Positions 8,276 through 17,548 of a stretch of 64,000 bases of DNA are shown one piece after another (positions within the stretch are counted from its first letter, which is position 1; every line of letters begins with the position of its first letter). The translations under genes and the position numbers were made by a program. A model generated the notes under the pieces. The model ran no database searches, was not told the origin of the DNA, and saw only the letters and a list, made by a program, of their open reading frames with translations. The stretch comes from Lacrimispora algidixylanolytica (GTDB lineage Bacteria > Bacillota > Clostridia > Lachnospirales > Lachnospiraceae): NCBI RefSeq assembly GCF_003609635.1, contig NZ_MCIA01000032.1, positions 183,592 to 247,591 of the forward strand. Reading direction: 5' to 3'.

Positions 8276-10138
8276 ATGGACAATATACAAAGAATTGAAA
8301 GCTTAAAACATCGTTACGGACGTTCGGTACCACCCACCAAACATAATGGCGGTATGGGTGGAAGAAGAGCGATAAAAACAGGTGCGCCTAATAATACAAA
8401 AGCAACCATAAGACGCCTCTTATCCTATTTAAATGATTATAAGCTCAACATGGGTCTGGCGCTTATTTCTGTGATCGTAGGAACTCTAGCACAGCTTTCT
8501 GGAGCTTATATGTTAAGGCCTATAATCAATCAGTTCATTGCCCCTCCAGATGGCAGTCCAGGAAATGTAGCCGGTCTGTTAAGAGGAATCACATTAATGG
8601 CAGCAGTTTTATTAATAGGTGTAGCGGCGAACTACGTGCAATCCAGACTCATGTTGACCGTTGCTCAGAATGCGCTCCAGAAAATTAGAAATGACCTCTT
8701 TGGGAAAATGCAGTCTTTGCCAGTTCGATTTTATGATAGCAACAATAACGGCGATCTTATGAGTCGTTTCAGCAACGATGTAGACACCATTGGGCAGATG
8801 CTAAGCAATACTTTGATTCAGCTTTTTTCGGGAGCATTAAGCATTGTGGGAACACTGATACTTATGATCTATACCAATATCTGGCTGACTCTCGTGACTG
8901 TTGTCCTTGTCCCTATTATGGTAAATGCGGGGAAGGCAATTGCGACAAGAAGTCAGAAGTACTTCTCAGCACAGCAGGCTTCTTTGGGTGCGGTGAATGG
9001 ATATATTGAAGAAACAATCACCGGTCAGAAGGTAGTTAAGGTATTTTGTCATGAGGATGTGGCGGAAGAAGAGTTTGGAATTTTAAATGAAGATTTAAGA
9101 AATAACATGGTTCACGCACAATTTTTCGGCGGTGTTATCATGCCTATCATGGGAAATTTGAGTCAGCTTAATTATATATTGACCGCATGTATTGGTGGAC
9201 TTTTATGTGTTCTTCGTGGATTTGATGTGGGAGGACTAACTGTCTTTTTATCTTTCTCCAGACAATTTAGCCGTCCTATTAATGAGATCTCCATGCAGCT
9301 TAGCAATGTCTTCTCTGCCTTGGCAGGAGCAGAGCGTGTCTTTACTATTATGGATGAAAAGCCAGAGCCTGAAGATGATAAGGACGCTGTTGTCTTAGAA
9401 CCAATGAGCGGGAATGTGGAATTGAAAAATGTAACTTTTGGTTACAGCCCAGATAAGGTAATATTAAAAAATATAAGCCTATATGCAAAACCTGGACAGA
9501 AGATCGCTTTCGTGGGATCAACCGGAGCTGGTAAGACTACCATAACAAATCTACTAAATCGTTTTTATGATATTCAGGGCGGCGAAATCACCATTGATGG
9601 TACGGATATCCGTCATTTGAAGAAGCATAATTTGCGGGAAAACATTGCCATGGTACTGCAAGATACACATTTATTTACCGGTACCGTAATGGAAAATATT
9701 CGTTATGGAAGGCTTGATGCTAGTGATGAAGAAGTAATAGAAGCGGCAAAAACAGCATCAGCATATTCCTTTATTACAAGACTCCCTTCTGGATTTGATA
9801 CGGTTTTGGAAGGTGATGGAGCTAATTTAAGCCAGGGGCAGAGACAGCTACTAAATATTGCAAGGGCGGCCATCTCTAAGGCACCCATTCTAATTCTTGA
9901 TGAAGCAACCAGTTCTGTAGATACCAGGACGGAAAAGCATATTGAAAGGGGAATGGATCGTCTAATGGAGGATAGAACTACCTTTATTATCGCTCATCGT
10001 CTGTCAACGGTACGCAATTCCAATGCCATTATGGTGCTGGAAGATGGAGAAATCATTGAACGGGGCGATCATGAGGAACTGTTGGCTCAAAAAGGCCGAT
10101 ATTATCAACTTTATACAGGTGTAGTAGAGCTTGATTAA
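8276..10138 (+). CDS. ABC exporter half-transporter, catalytic subunit
   Basis: A 620-residue partner of the preceding gene, starting on the base after its stop codon. It has an N-terminal extension of about 45 basic residues, six membrane helices, and an ATPase with Walker A GSTGAGKTT, signature LSQGQRQL, Walker B LILDEATSSVD with the catalytic Glu intact, and a normal switch His (IIAHRLSTV). The asymmetric pair fits a MarR-controlled heterodimeric multidrug or metabolite exporter in the cytoplasmic membrane. A strong terminator follows. Confidence 0.92.
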   Translation: MDNIQRIESLKHRYGRSVPPTKHNGGMGGRRAIKTGAPNNTKATIRRLLSYLNDYKLNMGLALISVIVGTLAQLSGAYMLRPIINQFIAPPDGSPGNVAGLLRGITLMAAVLLIGVAANYVQSRLMLTVAQNALQKIRNDLFGKMQSLPVRFYDSNNNGDLMSRFSNDVDTIGQMLSNTLIQLFSGALSIVGTLILMIYTNIWLTLVTVVLVPIMVNAGKAIATRSQKYFSAQQASLGAVNGYIEETITGQKVVKVFCHEDVAEEEFGILNEDLRNNMVHAQFFGGVIMPIMGNLSQLNYILTACIGGLLCVLRGFDVGGLTVFLSFSRQFSRPINEISMQLSNVFSALAGAERVFTIMDEKPEPEDDKDAVVLEPMSGNVELKNVTFGYSPDKVILKNISLYAKPGQKIAFVGSTGAGKTTITNLLNRFYDIQGGEITIDGTDIRHLKKHNLRENIAMVLQDTHLFTGTVMENIRYGRLDASDEEVIEAAKTASAYSFITRLPSGFDTVLEGDGANLSQGQRQLLNIARAAISKAPILILDEATSSVDTRTEKHIERGMDRLMEDRTTFIIAHRLSTVRNSNAIMVLEDGEIIERGDHEELLAQKGRYYQLYTGVVELD

Positions 10139-10163
10139 GAGTCAAGTTTGACTGGCTGATACC

Positions 10164-10202
10164 AGGAGCAGGGATATATTTTGTCCATGCTCCTAGTTTT
10201 TT
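10164..10202 (+). terminator. Intrinsic terminator of the ABC operon
   Basis: AGGAGCA pairs with TGCTCCT around a 17-nt loop, then AGTTTTTT. Confidence 0.8.
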
Positions 10203-10312
10203 GTAAGAGAAATGAAGGATTTTTAGAAAAAAGGAATAGAAAAGCTAGTATGAAATAAAATATGATGGTGAGAAAGATGAGAAACTGTCATTATATGACG
10301 CAAGATTTTTCG

Positions 10313-10341
10313 TTGTTTCAGCTTACAAATTATGGTATACT
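10313..10341 (+). promoter_or_regulatory. Promoter of the rnf operon
   Basis: TTGTTT (10313-10318) and TATACT (10336-10341), spacer 17 bp, 39 nt before rnfC. Confidence 0.65.
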
Positions 10342-10380
10342 GTTAAAACCATGAGCGTTTGCATAGAAAGGGGTAGTTAG

Positions 10381-11721
10381 ATGGGTTTGCCTACATTTAA
10401 AGGCGGTATTCATCCTTATGAAGGTAAGGAATTGTCTGAAAATAAACCGATAGTCTTACTTGAACCAAAGGGTGAGATGGTATTTCCATTGTCCCAGCAT
10501 ATCGGTGCTCCCGCCAAGACTTTGGTGGCAGTAGGGGATAAGGTTTTAATAGGCCAGAAAATTGGAGAAATGGATGGTGCTATTTCAGCCTGTATCATCA
10601 GTTCTGTATCAGGCACAGTAAAAGGAATTGAACCAAGAATGACAGCAGGTGGTTTCATAGTCCCTTCTATTATTATTGAAAATGACGGACAGGAACAGAC
10701 CGTGGAATCTTTTGGCATAAAGCGGGATATAGAGACATTAACAAAAGAAGAGATTCGTGAAATAATAAAAGAATCAGGTATAGTGGGCCTTGGAGGGGCG
10801 GGATTTCCTACCTGCATAAAACTTTCGCCAAGAGAAGAGGCTAAGATCGATACGGTAATTGTTAATGGGTCAGAATGTGAACCGTATGTGACCTCTGATT
10901 ATCGCATGATGATAGAGGAGCCTAAAAAGCTTATCAAAGGTCTTCAAATTATACTTCGTTTGTTTGAAAATGCACGGGGAGTAATTGGAATTGAATCCAA
11001 TAAGCCGGAAGCGATAAAAAAGCTTCAAGAGCTTGTAAAGGATGAACCAAGGATCACCATATTCCCTGTGAAATCAAAGTATCCTCAAGGTTGGGAGAAG
11101 ACCTTGATTTTTAGCATTACCGGAAGAAGGGTAGGCACGAATCTTCTGCCTGCAGAAGTTGGCTGTATCGTAGACAATGTGGATACCGTGATTTCCATTT
11201 ACGAGGCGGTGGCAGAGAGTAAGCCCCTGATCCGTAGAATTATAACCGTGACAGGAGATGCCATAGAAAATCCTCAGAATTATAACGTAAGGATAGGCAC
11301 CAGTTATGAACTGCTAGTGGAAGCTTCGGGAGGATTTAAGGCAGAGCCAGTTAAGCTGATTTCGGGTGGACCGATGATGGGACGTGCCTTGGCTGATACA
11401 AACATCCCGGTTACCAAGATTTCCTCCGCGCTTCTTTGTATGGCGGATGATGAGGGAACCAATGATCCGGTCACATCTTGTATCCGTTGTGGCAGATGTG
11501 TCAGTGTCTGTCCAGGTCGTATCGTACCACAGCAGATGATTATAGCGGCAGTTCATTCTGATATGGATCGGTATTTGAAATTAAATGGAACTAACTGCTG
11601 CGAATGCGGGAGCTGTTCCTATATCTGTCCGGCCAGGATTCCCCTTACCGAGAACTTTTCCATGATGAACCGTAAGGTATACGAGGTTAAAAAATCGGGT
11701 AGGAGGAATCAAAATGACTAA
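10381..11721 (+). CDS. rnfC: Rnf complex subunit C
   Basis: A 446-residue peripheral subunit of the ferredoxin:NAD+ oxidoreductase that carries the NADH/FMN site. Near residue 135 is GIVGLGGAGFPTCIKLS, the Gly-rich nucleotide-binding loop, followed by VNGSECEPYVTSDYRMM. Two [4Fe-4S] motifs lie at the C terminus: CIRCGRCVSVCPGRIVP and CCECGSCSYICPARIP. It is the first gene of rnfCDGEAB, overlapping rnfD by 8 nt. Its length is at the short end for the family but all domains appear present. Confidence 0.97.
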   Translation: MGLPTFKGGIHPYEGKELSENKPIVLLEPKGEMVFPLSQHIGAPAKTLVAVGDKVLIGQKIGEMDGAISACIISSVSGTVKGIEPRMTAGGFIVPSIIIENDGQEQTVESFGIKRDIETLTKEEIREIIKESGIVGLGGAGFPTCIKLSPREEAKIDTVIVNGSECEPYVTSDYRMMIEEPKKLIKGLQIILRLFENARGVIGIESNKPEAIKKLQELVKDEPRITIFPVKSKYPQGWEKTLIFSITGRRVGTNLLPAEVGCIVDNVDTVISIYEAVAESKPLIRRIITVTGDAIENPQNYNVRIGTSYELLVEASGGFKAEPVKLISGGPMMGRALADTNIPVTKISSALLCMADDEGTNDPVTSCIRCGRCVSVCPGRIVPQQMIIAAVHSDMDRYLKLNGTNCCECGSCSYICPARIPLTENFSMMNRKVYEVKKSGRRNQND

Positions 11722-12637
11722 ATCTTTAAGCATCTCAGCGTCACCTCATATCAGAAGTCAGGTAACAACCCCAAACATTATGTTTGATGTTGCAATTGCC
11801 ATGATTCCTGCATCTGCATACGGAGTATATCAGTTTGGAATCAAAGCGGCCCTGGTTTTGTTTGTCACTGTAATTTCTTGTGTGCTCAGTGAATTTGTTT
11901 ATCAATCACTCATGGGCAAACCAGTTACAGTAAGTGATGGAAGTGCTTTGGTTACCGGCATGATACTTGGACTTAATATGCCACCAACCATATCTCTATG
12001 GATTCCCTTTTTAGGCGGTATTTTTGCTATTATTGTTGTAAAACAGTTATTTGGAGGCATAGGTCAGAATTTCATGAACCCAGCTCTGGCAGCCAGATGT
12101 TTTCTGCTTATATCTTTTGCAGGTGAGATGACCACGTTTACATACCATGACACGGTTGTAAGCCCAACTCCACTTGCTGCACTAAAGGCAGGACAGTCTG
12201 TAGATCTAACTGCCATGTTTATTGGTAAAATCCCAGGATCTATGGGCGAAGTATCTGTAATTGCCCTTTTAATTGGCGCTGTTTATATGTTGGTCCGCAA
12301 GGTAATTACCCTAAGAATACCAGCCGCTTATCTAATTACCTTTGCTTTGTTTGTCTTTATTTTTGGGCGACAAGACTTAAGCTATGTCCTGGCTCATTTA
12401 TGTGGAGGCGGCATTATCTTCGGTGCCTTCTTTATGGCAACGGATTATTCCTCCAGCCCCATTACAAGCAAAGGTCAAATTCTCTTTGGAATTCTTCTGG
12501 GTATATTGACTGGATTGTTCCGCTTATTTGGCGGTTCTGCAGAAGGTGTCTCTTATGCCATTATTATCAGTAACCTTTTCGTACCGTTGATTGAGAAAAT
12601 ATCTTTTCCAATCCCATTTGGAAAGGAGAGAAGATAA
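11714..12637 (+). CDS. rnfD: Rnf complex subunit D
   Basis: A 307-residue membrane subunit with eight to ten hydrophobic spans, characteristic openings (SPHIRSQVTTPNIMFDV) and the loop TVVSPTPLAALKAGQ, whose Thr is the expected covalent FMN site. A second conserved loop is MATDYSSSPITSKGQILFG. It takes part in electron transfer coupled to Na+ or H+ movement. It ends one base before rnfG. Confidence 0.97.
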   Translation: MTKSLSISASPHIRSQVTTPNIMFDVAIAMIPASAYGVYQFGIKAALVLFVTVISCVLSEFVYQSLMGKPVTVSDGSALVTGMILGLNMPPTISLWIPFLGGIFAIIVVKQLFGGIGQNFMNPALAARCFLLISFAGEMTTFTYHDTVVSPTPLAALKAGQSVDLTAMFIGKIPGSMGEVSVIALLIGAVYMLVRKVITLRIPAAYLITFALFVFIFGRQDLSYVLAHLCGGGIIFGAFFMATDYSSSPITSKGQILFGILLGILTGLFRLFGGSAEGVSYAIIISNLFVPLIEKISFPIPFGKERR

Positions 12638-12638
12638 G

Positions 12639-13253
12639 ATGAAGAGTAAAACAATCATAAAAGATGCGTTCATACTATTTGCCATAACTGTAATATCCGG
12701 ACTAATTCTTGGCGGTGTTCATGAACTAACAAAGGATATCATTGCAGAGTCTTCCAATTCTGCCTATATGGAAGCTTACAAAACTGTTTTTCCTGATGCC
12801 GCTGAGTTTAAAGAAGATGATAAGCTGAAAGAGGCTCTTAAAAAGACCAATGAAGAGCTACCTACACAAGATTATGGCAATGTGGGGATCGATCAGGCAT
12901 TGCAGGTAATCGACAAAAATGGAGCTATCATTGGTTACTTGGTTACGTCACATTCCAATGACAGCTATGATGGTGTGGTTAAAATTCTGGTTGGGGTGAA
13001 TGAAGACAAGACAATAAAAGGAATTGAAATGTTAGAGCTTAATGACACTCCTGGCCTGGGTCAGAGGGCAGAAGAACCGGAATTTAAGGGACAGTACTCT
13101 GGAAAATCGGGAGAAAGCCTGACGGTCATCAAATCAGGAAATGCAGGCGATGCCGAGATCAATGCCATCAGCGGAGCAACCATAACCTCCCGTGCAGTTA
13201 CAAATGCAGTCAATGCAGTCCTTTATCTTGTATCTCATAATGTGGACCAATAG
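12639..13253 (+). CDS. rnfG: Rnf complex subunit G
   Basis: A 204-residue protein with one N-terminal membrane anchor (ILFAITVISGLILGGVH) and an extracytoplasmic FMN-binding domain. The motif SGATITSRAVTNAVN near the C terminus holds the Thr that carries covalent FMN in RnfG/NqrC. The ATG at 12639 follows GGAGAGAAG; a longer frame starting inside rnfD was rejected. It sits between rnfD and rnfE, the usual position. Confidence 0.96.
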   Translation: MKSKTIIKDAFILFAITVISGLILGGVHELTKDIIAESSNSAYMEAYKTVFPDAAEFKEDDKLKEALKKTNEELPTQDYGNVGIDQALQVIDKNGAIIGYLVTSHSNDSYDGVVKILVGVNEDKTIKGIEMLELNDTPGLGQRAEEPEFKGQYSGKSGESLTVIKSGNAGDAEINAISGATITSRAVTNAVNAVLYLVSHNVDQ

Positions 13254-13264
13254 GAGGTGAAGAG

Positions 13265-13963
13265 ATGAAAAATCAGAATATGGAACGCTTATGGAATGGC
13301 ATAGGAAAGGAGAATCCTACGTTTGTCTTGATGCTTGGCATGTGTCCCACCCTAGCTGTTACTACTTCGTTAATCAACGGCTTTGCAATGGGGATTTCAA
13401 CAGCTTTAGTATTAATGTTTTCCAATATATTAATCTCACTTCTCCGTAAGATCATTTCTGACAATATTCGGATACCAGCGTATATTGTGATTATTGCCAC
13501 TCTGGTAACGACGGTACAGATGCTTTTACAGGCATATATCCCGTCTCTTTATACCGCACTTGGAATATACATTCCGCTTATTGTGGTAAACTGTATCATC
13601 TTAGGCAGGGCGGAGTCTTTTGCTTCTAAGAATGATGTGATACTCTCAGCTTTTGACGGACTGGGCATGGGGATCGGATTTACCATTGCTTTGACCTTAA
13701 TTGGTTTTGTTCGTGAGATTCTTGGTGCAGGTTCCGTGTTAGGCACGGTGGTGATACCAGAAAAATATCACATTACTGCTTTTGTATTGGCGCCAGGTGC
13801 GTTCTTTGCCCTTGCCGTACTCACTGCTTTACAAAACAAATTCAAGGCTCCATCGGCAACCAATGGCGGATCTGGCTCCTGTAGTGTGGGCTGCGGCTCC
13901 TGCGGGGAACTTTCTGGGAAGAAGAGTCTGGTAGCTGGAAACCATGGGAATAAGAAAGAATAG
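13265..13963 (+). CDS. rnfE: Rnf complex subunit E
   Basis: A 232-residue membrane subunit with six helices, paralogous to RnfA. It contains the family stretches NPTFVLMLGMCPTLAVT and LIVVNCIILGRAESFA, where Cys residues are proposed to hold an intramembrane [2Fe-2S] cluster with RnfA. The C-terminal tail is unusual: GSGSCSVGCGSCGELSGKK is rich in Gly, Ser and Cys. Whether these four Cys bind metal is unknown. It has a good GGAGGTG site and follows rnfG by 11 nt. Confidence 0.96.
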   Translation: MKNQNMERLWNGIGKENPTFVLMLGMCPTLAVTTSLINGFAMGISTALVLMFSNILISLLRKIISDNIRIPAYIVIIATLVTTVQMLLQAYIPSLYTALGIYIPLIVVNCIILGRAESFASKNDVILSAFDGLGMGIGFTIALTLIGFVREILGAGSVLGTVVIPEKYHITAFVLAPGAFFALAVLTALQNKFKAPSATNGGSGSCSVGCGSCGELSGKKSLVAGNHGNKKE

Positions 13964-13975
13964 GAGGATAAAAGG

Positions 13976-14551
13976 ATGAAAGAACTGTTGTTAATTGCTG
14001 TGGGCGCTGCTCTGGTGAACAACGTAGTACTCAGTCAGTTTCTTGGTTTATGCCCGTTTCTCGGGGTCTCAAAAGACGTAAAAACTGCATCTGGAATGGG
14101 AGCCGCGGTGGTTTTCGTCATCACTATTTCCTCCCTGGTTACCAGTATGATTTACAATGGAATTTTGGTAAATCTTCATCTGGAATATCTCCAGACTATG
14201 GCATTTATTCTGGTGATTGCGGCTCTTGTTCAACTTGTTGAGCTGTTTATGAAAAAAAACATGCCGCCTCTTCATAAGACCATGGGAATCTATCTGCCAC
14301 TAATCACTACCAACTGTGCAGTGCTTGGAGCGGCTCTTACCAATGTTTCAAAAAACTATGGAATCATACAAAGCGTTGTAAATGGAATCGGTATATCCGT
14401 TGGTTTTACAATAGCAATCGTCATGCTGGCAGGAATCAGGGAGAAAATTAAATATAATGATATCCCTGAATCCTTTAAAGGTTCTCCTATTATTTTAATA
14501 ACAGCAGGACTTATGGCAATTGCATTTTTTGGGTTTGCAGGGTTGATATAA
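13976..14551 (+). CDS. rnfA: Rnf complex subunit A
   Basis: A 191-residue, six-helix membrane protein. The stretches NNVVLSQFLGLCPFLGVS and PLITTNCAVLGAALTN are family hallmarks, with the Cys residues expected to bind the RnfA/RnfE iron-sulfur cluster in the membrane. Length is normal. AGGAGG precedes the ATG, and rnfB follows after 18 nt. Confidence 0.97.
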   Translation: MKELLLIAVGAALVNNVVLSQFLGLCPFLGVSKDVKTASGMGAAVVFVITISSLVTSMIYNGILVNLHLEYLQTMAFILVIAALVQLVELFMKKNMPPLHKTMGIYLPLITTNCAVLGAALTNVSKNYGIIQSVVNGIGISVGFTIAIVMLAGIREKIKYNDIPESFKGSPIILITAGLMAIAFFGFAGLI

Positions 14552-14569
14552 GGAGGGAGAACGATTGAC

Positions 14570-14851
14570 ATGATAACTGGTATGCTTTATGCAGCTGCTG
14601 TTTTAGGTATTACGGGTCTCTTCATTGGATTACTCCTTGGCATAGCCGGCGAGAAATTGAAATTAGAGACTGACCATAAAGAAGGTTTGGTAAGAAAGGC
14701 ACTGCCGGGGATTAACTGCGGCCGATGCGGCTATGCGGGCTGTGATGCGCTGGCTAAGGCCATTGCGGAAGGCAGTGCTCCAACTACAGCCTGTCCTGTA
14801 GGCAGAGCAAAAACAGCGGAGAAAATCCTTGAAATAATGACCAGCCCATAG
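14570..14851 (+). CDS. rnfB: Rnf complex subunit B, very short form
   Basis: A 93-residue protein made of one N-terminal membrane helix and a single iron-sulfur domain with the family motif PGINCGRCGYAGCDALAK and a fourth Cys in TTACPVGRAK. RnfB proteins are usually over 180 residues and carry one or more additional 2x[4Fe-4S] ferredoxin domains that accept electrons from ferredoxin. Here the frame ends right after the first domain and a strong terminator follows within 20 nt, so the missing part is not simply in another frame. It may be a reduced but working form or a deletion product. Confidence 0.9.
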   Translation: MITGMLYAAAVLGITGLFIGLLLGIAGEKLKLETDHKEGLVRKALPGINCGRCGYAGCDALAKAIAEGSAPTTACPVGRAKTAEKILEIMTSP

Positions 14852-14863
14852 ATAAAAATAAGA

Positions 14864-14904
14864 AATCCCCCTGAAGTGCTTGTCGCATTCCGGGGGGATT
14901 TCTT
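14864..14904. terminator. Bidirectional terminator between rnfB and uxaC
   Basis: AAATCCCCC and GGGGGGATTT arms around an 18-nt loop, with T-runs on both strands, serving rnfB (+) and uxaC (-). Confidence 0.85.
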
Positions 14905-14907
14905 TCA

Positions 14908-16305
14908 TTAAAAGTTAAAATACTTGATTGTGTTATTATAGGAAATTCCCTCGATGATTTCTTTTAATGCTTTCTGATCATCTGGATATTCTCCATTATC
15001 TACCCAGCCACCGATTAATTCACAGAGGATTCTGCGGAAATACTCGTGTCTTGTGTAAGATAAGAAGCTTCTGGAATCAGTCAACATTCCAATGAAGTTA
15101 CCAAGACAGCCAAGGTTTGCAAGAGAAGTCATCTGCTCTGTCATTCCTGTCTTATGATCATTAAACCACCATGCAGAACCCTGCTGGATCTTTCCTGGAT
15201 ATTCACTCTGGAAACAGCCAAGGATAGTTCCGATGGAAGCGTTGTCATTTGGATTTAAGGAATAAATAATGGTCTTAGGGATCTCGTTGGTAGCACTTAG
15301 ATCATTTAAAAAATCTGCCATCTGAGCAGATGGAGCGTAGTTATTGATACAGTCAAAGCCGGTATCAGCACCAATTGTTTCAAACATCATTGCATTGTTA
15401 TCACGCTTACAGCCATAATGAAGCTGCATTACCCAGCCCATGCGGTTGTATTCTTTCGCGGCAAATAACATGAATGCAGTCTTGTATTTCAGTTCATCAT
15501 CTTTTGAGATAGTCTCTCCAGAAAGACCTTTTGCAAAGATTGCTTCCAGTTCAGCGTCATCTGCTGGCACGTACATAACATACTCAAGTGCGTGGTCAGA
15601 AACAGAACAGCCCTGGTTCTTAAAGAATTCCATACGATTAATAAGAGCAGCCTTTAAGGATGCAAAATCCTTAATCTCCATACCGCTTACCGTTGACAAT
15701 TTAGCAATGTAGGAGCTAAAATCTGGTTTCTCTACGTTCATAGCCTTGTCCGGTCTCCAAGCTGGAAGAACTTTAGTGTCAAAAGAAGAATCAGCAGCAA
15801 TCTTCTGATGCCATTCTAAGGTATCCGCAGGATCGTCCGTGGTGCAGATAACAGTTACATTAGACTGTTTGATAATATTGCGTGCGCTCATAGAAGCATC
15901 ATGAAGCTTTTCATTGCATAAATTCCATACTTCTTCAGCGGTATCGCCGTTTAAATAACCAGTATAGCCAAAGTATCTCTGAAGTTCTAAGTGGCTCCAG
16001 TGATAGAGAGGGTTGCCGATGAGCTTTGAAAGTGTCTCTGCCCATTTCTGGAATTTCTCACGATCTGTAGCATCGCCAGTTATATATCTTTCGTCCACAC
16101 CGTTAGAACGCATCTGGCGCCATTTATAATGGTCACCGCCCAACCATACCTGAGTCATGGTGTCGAACTTGCGGTCTTCGAAGATTTCCTGAGGATTGAT
16201 GTGGCAATGGTAATCCACAACGGGCATTTTCTCTGCATAGGTGTGGAAAAGGGATTTTGCAGAATCGTTAGACAGTAAGAAATCCTGGTCCATAAATTGT
16301 TTCAT
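14908..16305 (-). CDS. uxaC: Glucuronate isomerase
   Basis: A 465-residue cytosolic isomerase converting D-glucuronate to fructuronate and D-galacturonate to tagaturonate. It opens with DQDFLLSNDSAKSLFHTYAE, then VVDYHCHINPQEI, whose HxH belongs to the amidohydrolase-like metal site; LHYGCKRDNN and YTRHEYFRRILCELIGGWV are further family blocks. Length is standard. AGGAGG precedes the ATG. It lies 27 nt behind the LacI-type regulator gene on the same strand and is probably cotranscribed with it. Confidence 0.97.
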   Translation of the reverse strand: MKQFMDQDFLLSNDSAKSLFHTYAEKMPVVDYHCHINPQEIFEDRKFDTMTQVWLGGDHYKWRQMRSNGVDERYITGDATDREKFQKWAETLSKLIGNPLYHWSHLELQRYFGYTGYLNGDTAEEVWNLCNEKLHDASMSARNIIKQSNVTVICTTDDPADTLEWHQKIAADSSFDTKVLPAWRPDKAMNVEKPDFSSYIAKLSTVSGMEIKDFASLKAALINRMEFFKNQGCSVSDHALEYVMYVPADDAELEAIFAKGLSGETISKDDELKYKTAFMLFAAKEYNRMGWVMQLHYGCKRDNNAMMFETIGADTGFDCINNYAPSAQMADFLNDLSATNEIPKTIIYSLNPNDNASIGTILGCFQSEYPGKIQQGSAWWFNDHKTGMTEQMTSLANLGCLGNFIGMLTDSRSFLSYTRHEYFRRILCELIGGWVDNGEYPDDQKALKEIIEGISYNNTIKYFNF

Positions 16306-16332
16306 GTTAGTGAGTCCTCCTTGTATATATGA

Positions 16333-17334
16333 TTAAAAATTAGTAGTACCTCGTTTGACTAACTCCGGTGTTATGGTTGTCTTTGCCGGTACGTTTCCAT
16401 TGTTTAGCACCTTCATCAAAGTATGAATCGTAGTGGTGCAGATGGCTTCCACTTTATTATCTACAGAAGTGATCTCAGGAGTCGTACATCTTGACAGAAT
16501 GGAGTTATTATAACCAATTATATTAATATCCTCTGGAATCTTTAGACCGGACTGATCTCCATATTTGACCGCACTGACAGCCAAAATGTCTTCTGCAGCA
16601 AAGACTGCATCAAAATGAATTCCTTTTGAGGAAAGAAGCTTAAGATGCTCCATAGCGGAGTCGATATCCTTTGGGCAAAGTACCAAAAGCTCATCACGAA
16701 GTGGTAAACCAGCATCTTCCAATGCTTTACGATACCCGGAAAGTTTTAATAAATTACTATAAGAGTTGCCGGAATAAAGGTAAAGTATAGAGGTACGTCC
16801 AGCTTGAATCAGTTTTGTTACAGCATCGTATACCGCCGCCTGGTCATCGCAGACTGTGCTATAGATCTGTTCCCCATCGAGATGGCCGTTGACTAGCATA
16901 ATAGGGATGTCCTTCGCCGCCTCTAACAGATAAGCATTGTCCTTTGCTTTTGCTTCTATATAATGGGAACCAGTTAAAATAATGGCGTCCACCCGCTTAG
17001 AACAAAGGAGTTCCAAGTATTTCTTCTTTGTTTCAGGAAGATAACCACTGCAGCAGAGGATGGAATCATAGCCATTGCTTCTAAGCTCTTTCTCAAGATA
17101 GGAAATAGCCTCCGCAAGCCATGGGTCTGAGGAGTCAGAGCACATGATACCTATGGTCTTCATCGTATTAAGCCCCAAGCTTCTTGCAAATACGTTAGGG
17201 GTATAACCCAGCTCCTCCATGACAGCAACAACCCGTTGTCTGGTCTTTTCACTGACATTAGGATTTCCATTAATTACCCGTGAAACGGTGGCAATTGAAA
17301 CGTGGGCATGTTTGGAAACATCATAGATATTCAA
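16333..17334 (-). CDS. LacI-family regulator of hexuronate genes
   Basis: A 333-residue regulator with an N-terminal LacI helix-turn-helix (NIYDVSKHAHVSIATVSRVI) and a periplasmic-binding-protein-like sensor domain. The start is placed at TTG 17334: GGAGG lies 8 nt upstream and the protein then begins MNIYDVSK; the upstream GTG abuts that site. It probably represses itself and uxaC in response to a hexuronate or its catabolite. The ligand is inferred from context only. Confidence 0.9.
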   Translation of the reverse strand: MNIYDVSKHAHVSIATVSRVINGNPNVSEKTRQRVVAVMEELGYTPNVFARSLGLNTMKTIGIMCSDSSDPWLAEAISYLEKELRSNGYDSILCCSGYLPETKKKYLELLCSKRVDAIILTGSHYIEAKAKDNAYLLEAAKDIPIMLVNGHLDGEQIYSTVCDDQAAVYDAVTKLIQAGRTSILYLYSGNSYSNLLKLSGYRKALEDAGLPLRDELLVLCPKDIDSAMEHLKLLSSKGIHFDAVFAAEDILAVSAVKYGDQSGLKIPEDINIIGYNNSILSRCTTPEITSVDNKVEAICTTTIHTLMKVLNNGNVPAKTTITPELVKRGTTNF

Positions 17335-17352
17335 AAGCAACACCTCCGTAAT

Positions 17353-17405
17353 TGTAAGTATTTACATACCTCACTTATTATACCTAATTATGATGTATAA
17401 TACAA
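17353..17405 (-). promoter_or_regulatory. Promoter and operator of the LacI-type gene
   Basis: On the minus strand TTGTAT (17405-17400) and TATAAT (17382-17377) have a 17-bp spacer. The 14-bp dyad TGTAAGTATTTACA (17353-17366) lies just downstream of the start point, a position suited to autorepression. Confidence 0.65.
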
Positions 17406-17473
17406 TCCCTGATTTATTTTTTTCGATAAATATGCTAGTAAATGAGTACGAAAATGTAAATGCTTTCAAAAAC

Positions 17474-17487
17474 TTCGTATATGCGAA
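17474..17487 (+). promoter_or_regulatory. Operator copy 1, likely IclR/KdgR site
   Basis: TTCGTATATGCGAA, an imperfect palindrome with TTCG/CGAA ends, upstream of the IclR gene. The identical 14 bases recur at 18381-18394 upstream of eda. Confidence 0.65.
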
Positions 17488-17548
17488 AATTGACTTGCAT
17501 TATTTTGTTCCTAAGGAGTATACTAAGATGGAGAAATGGAGGCAAGCT

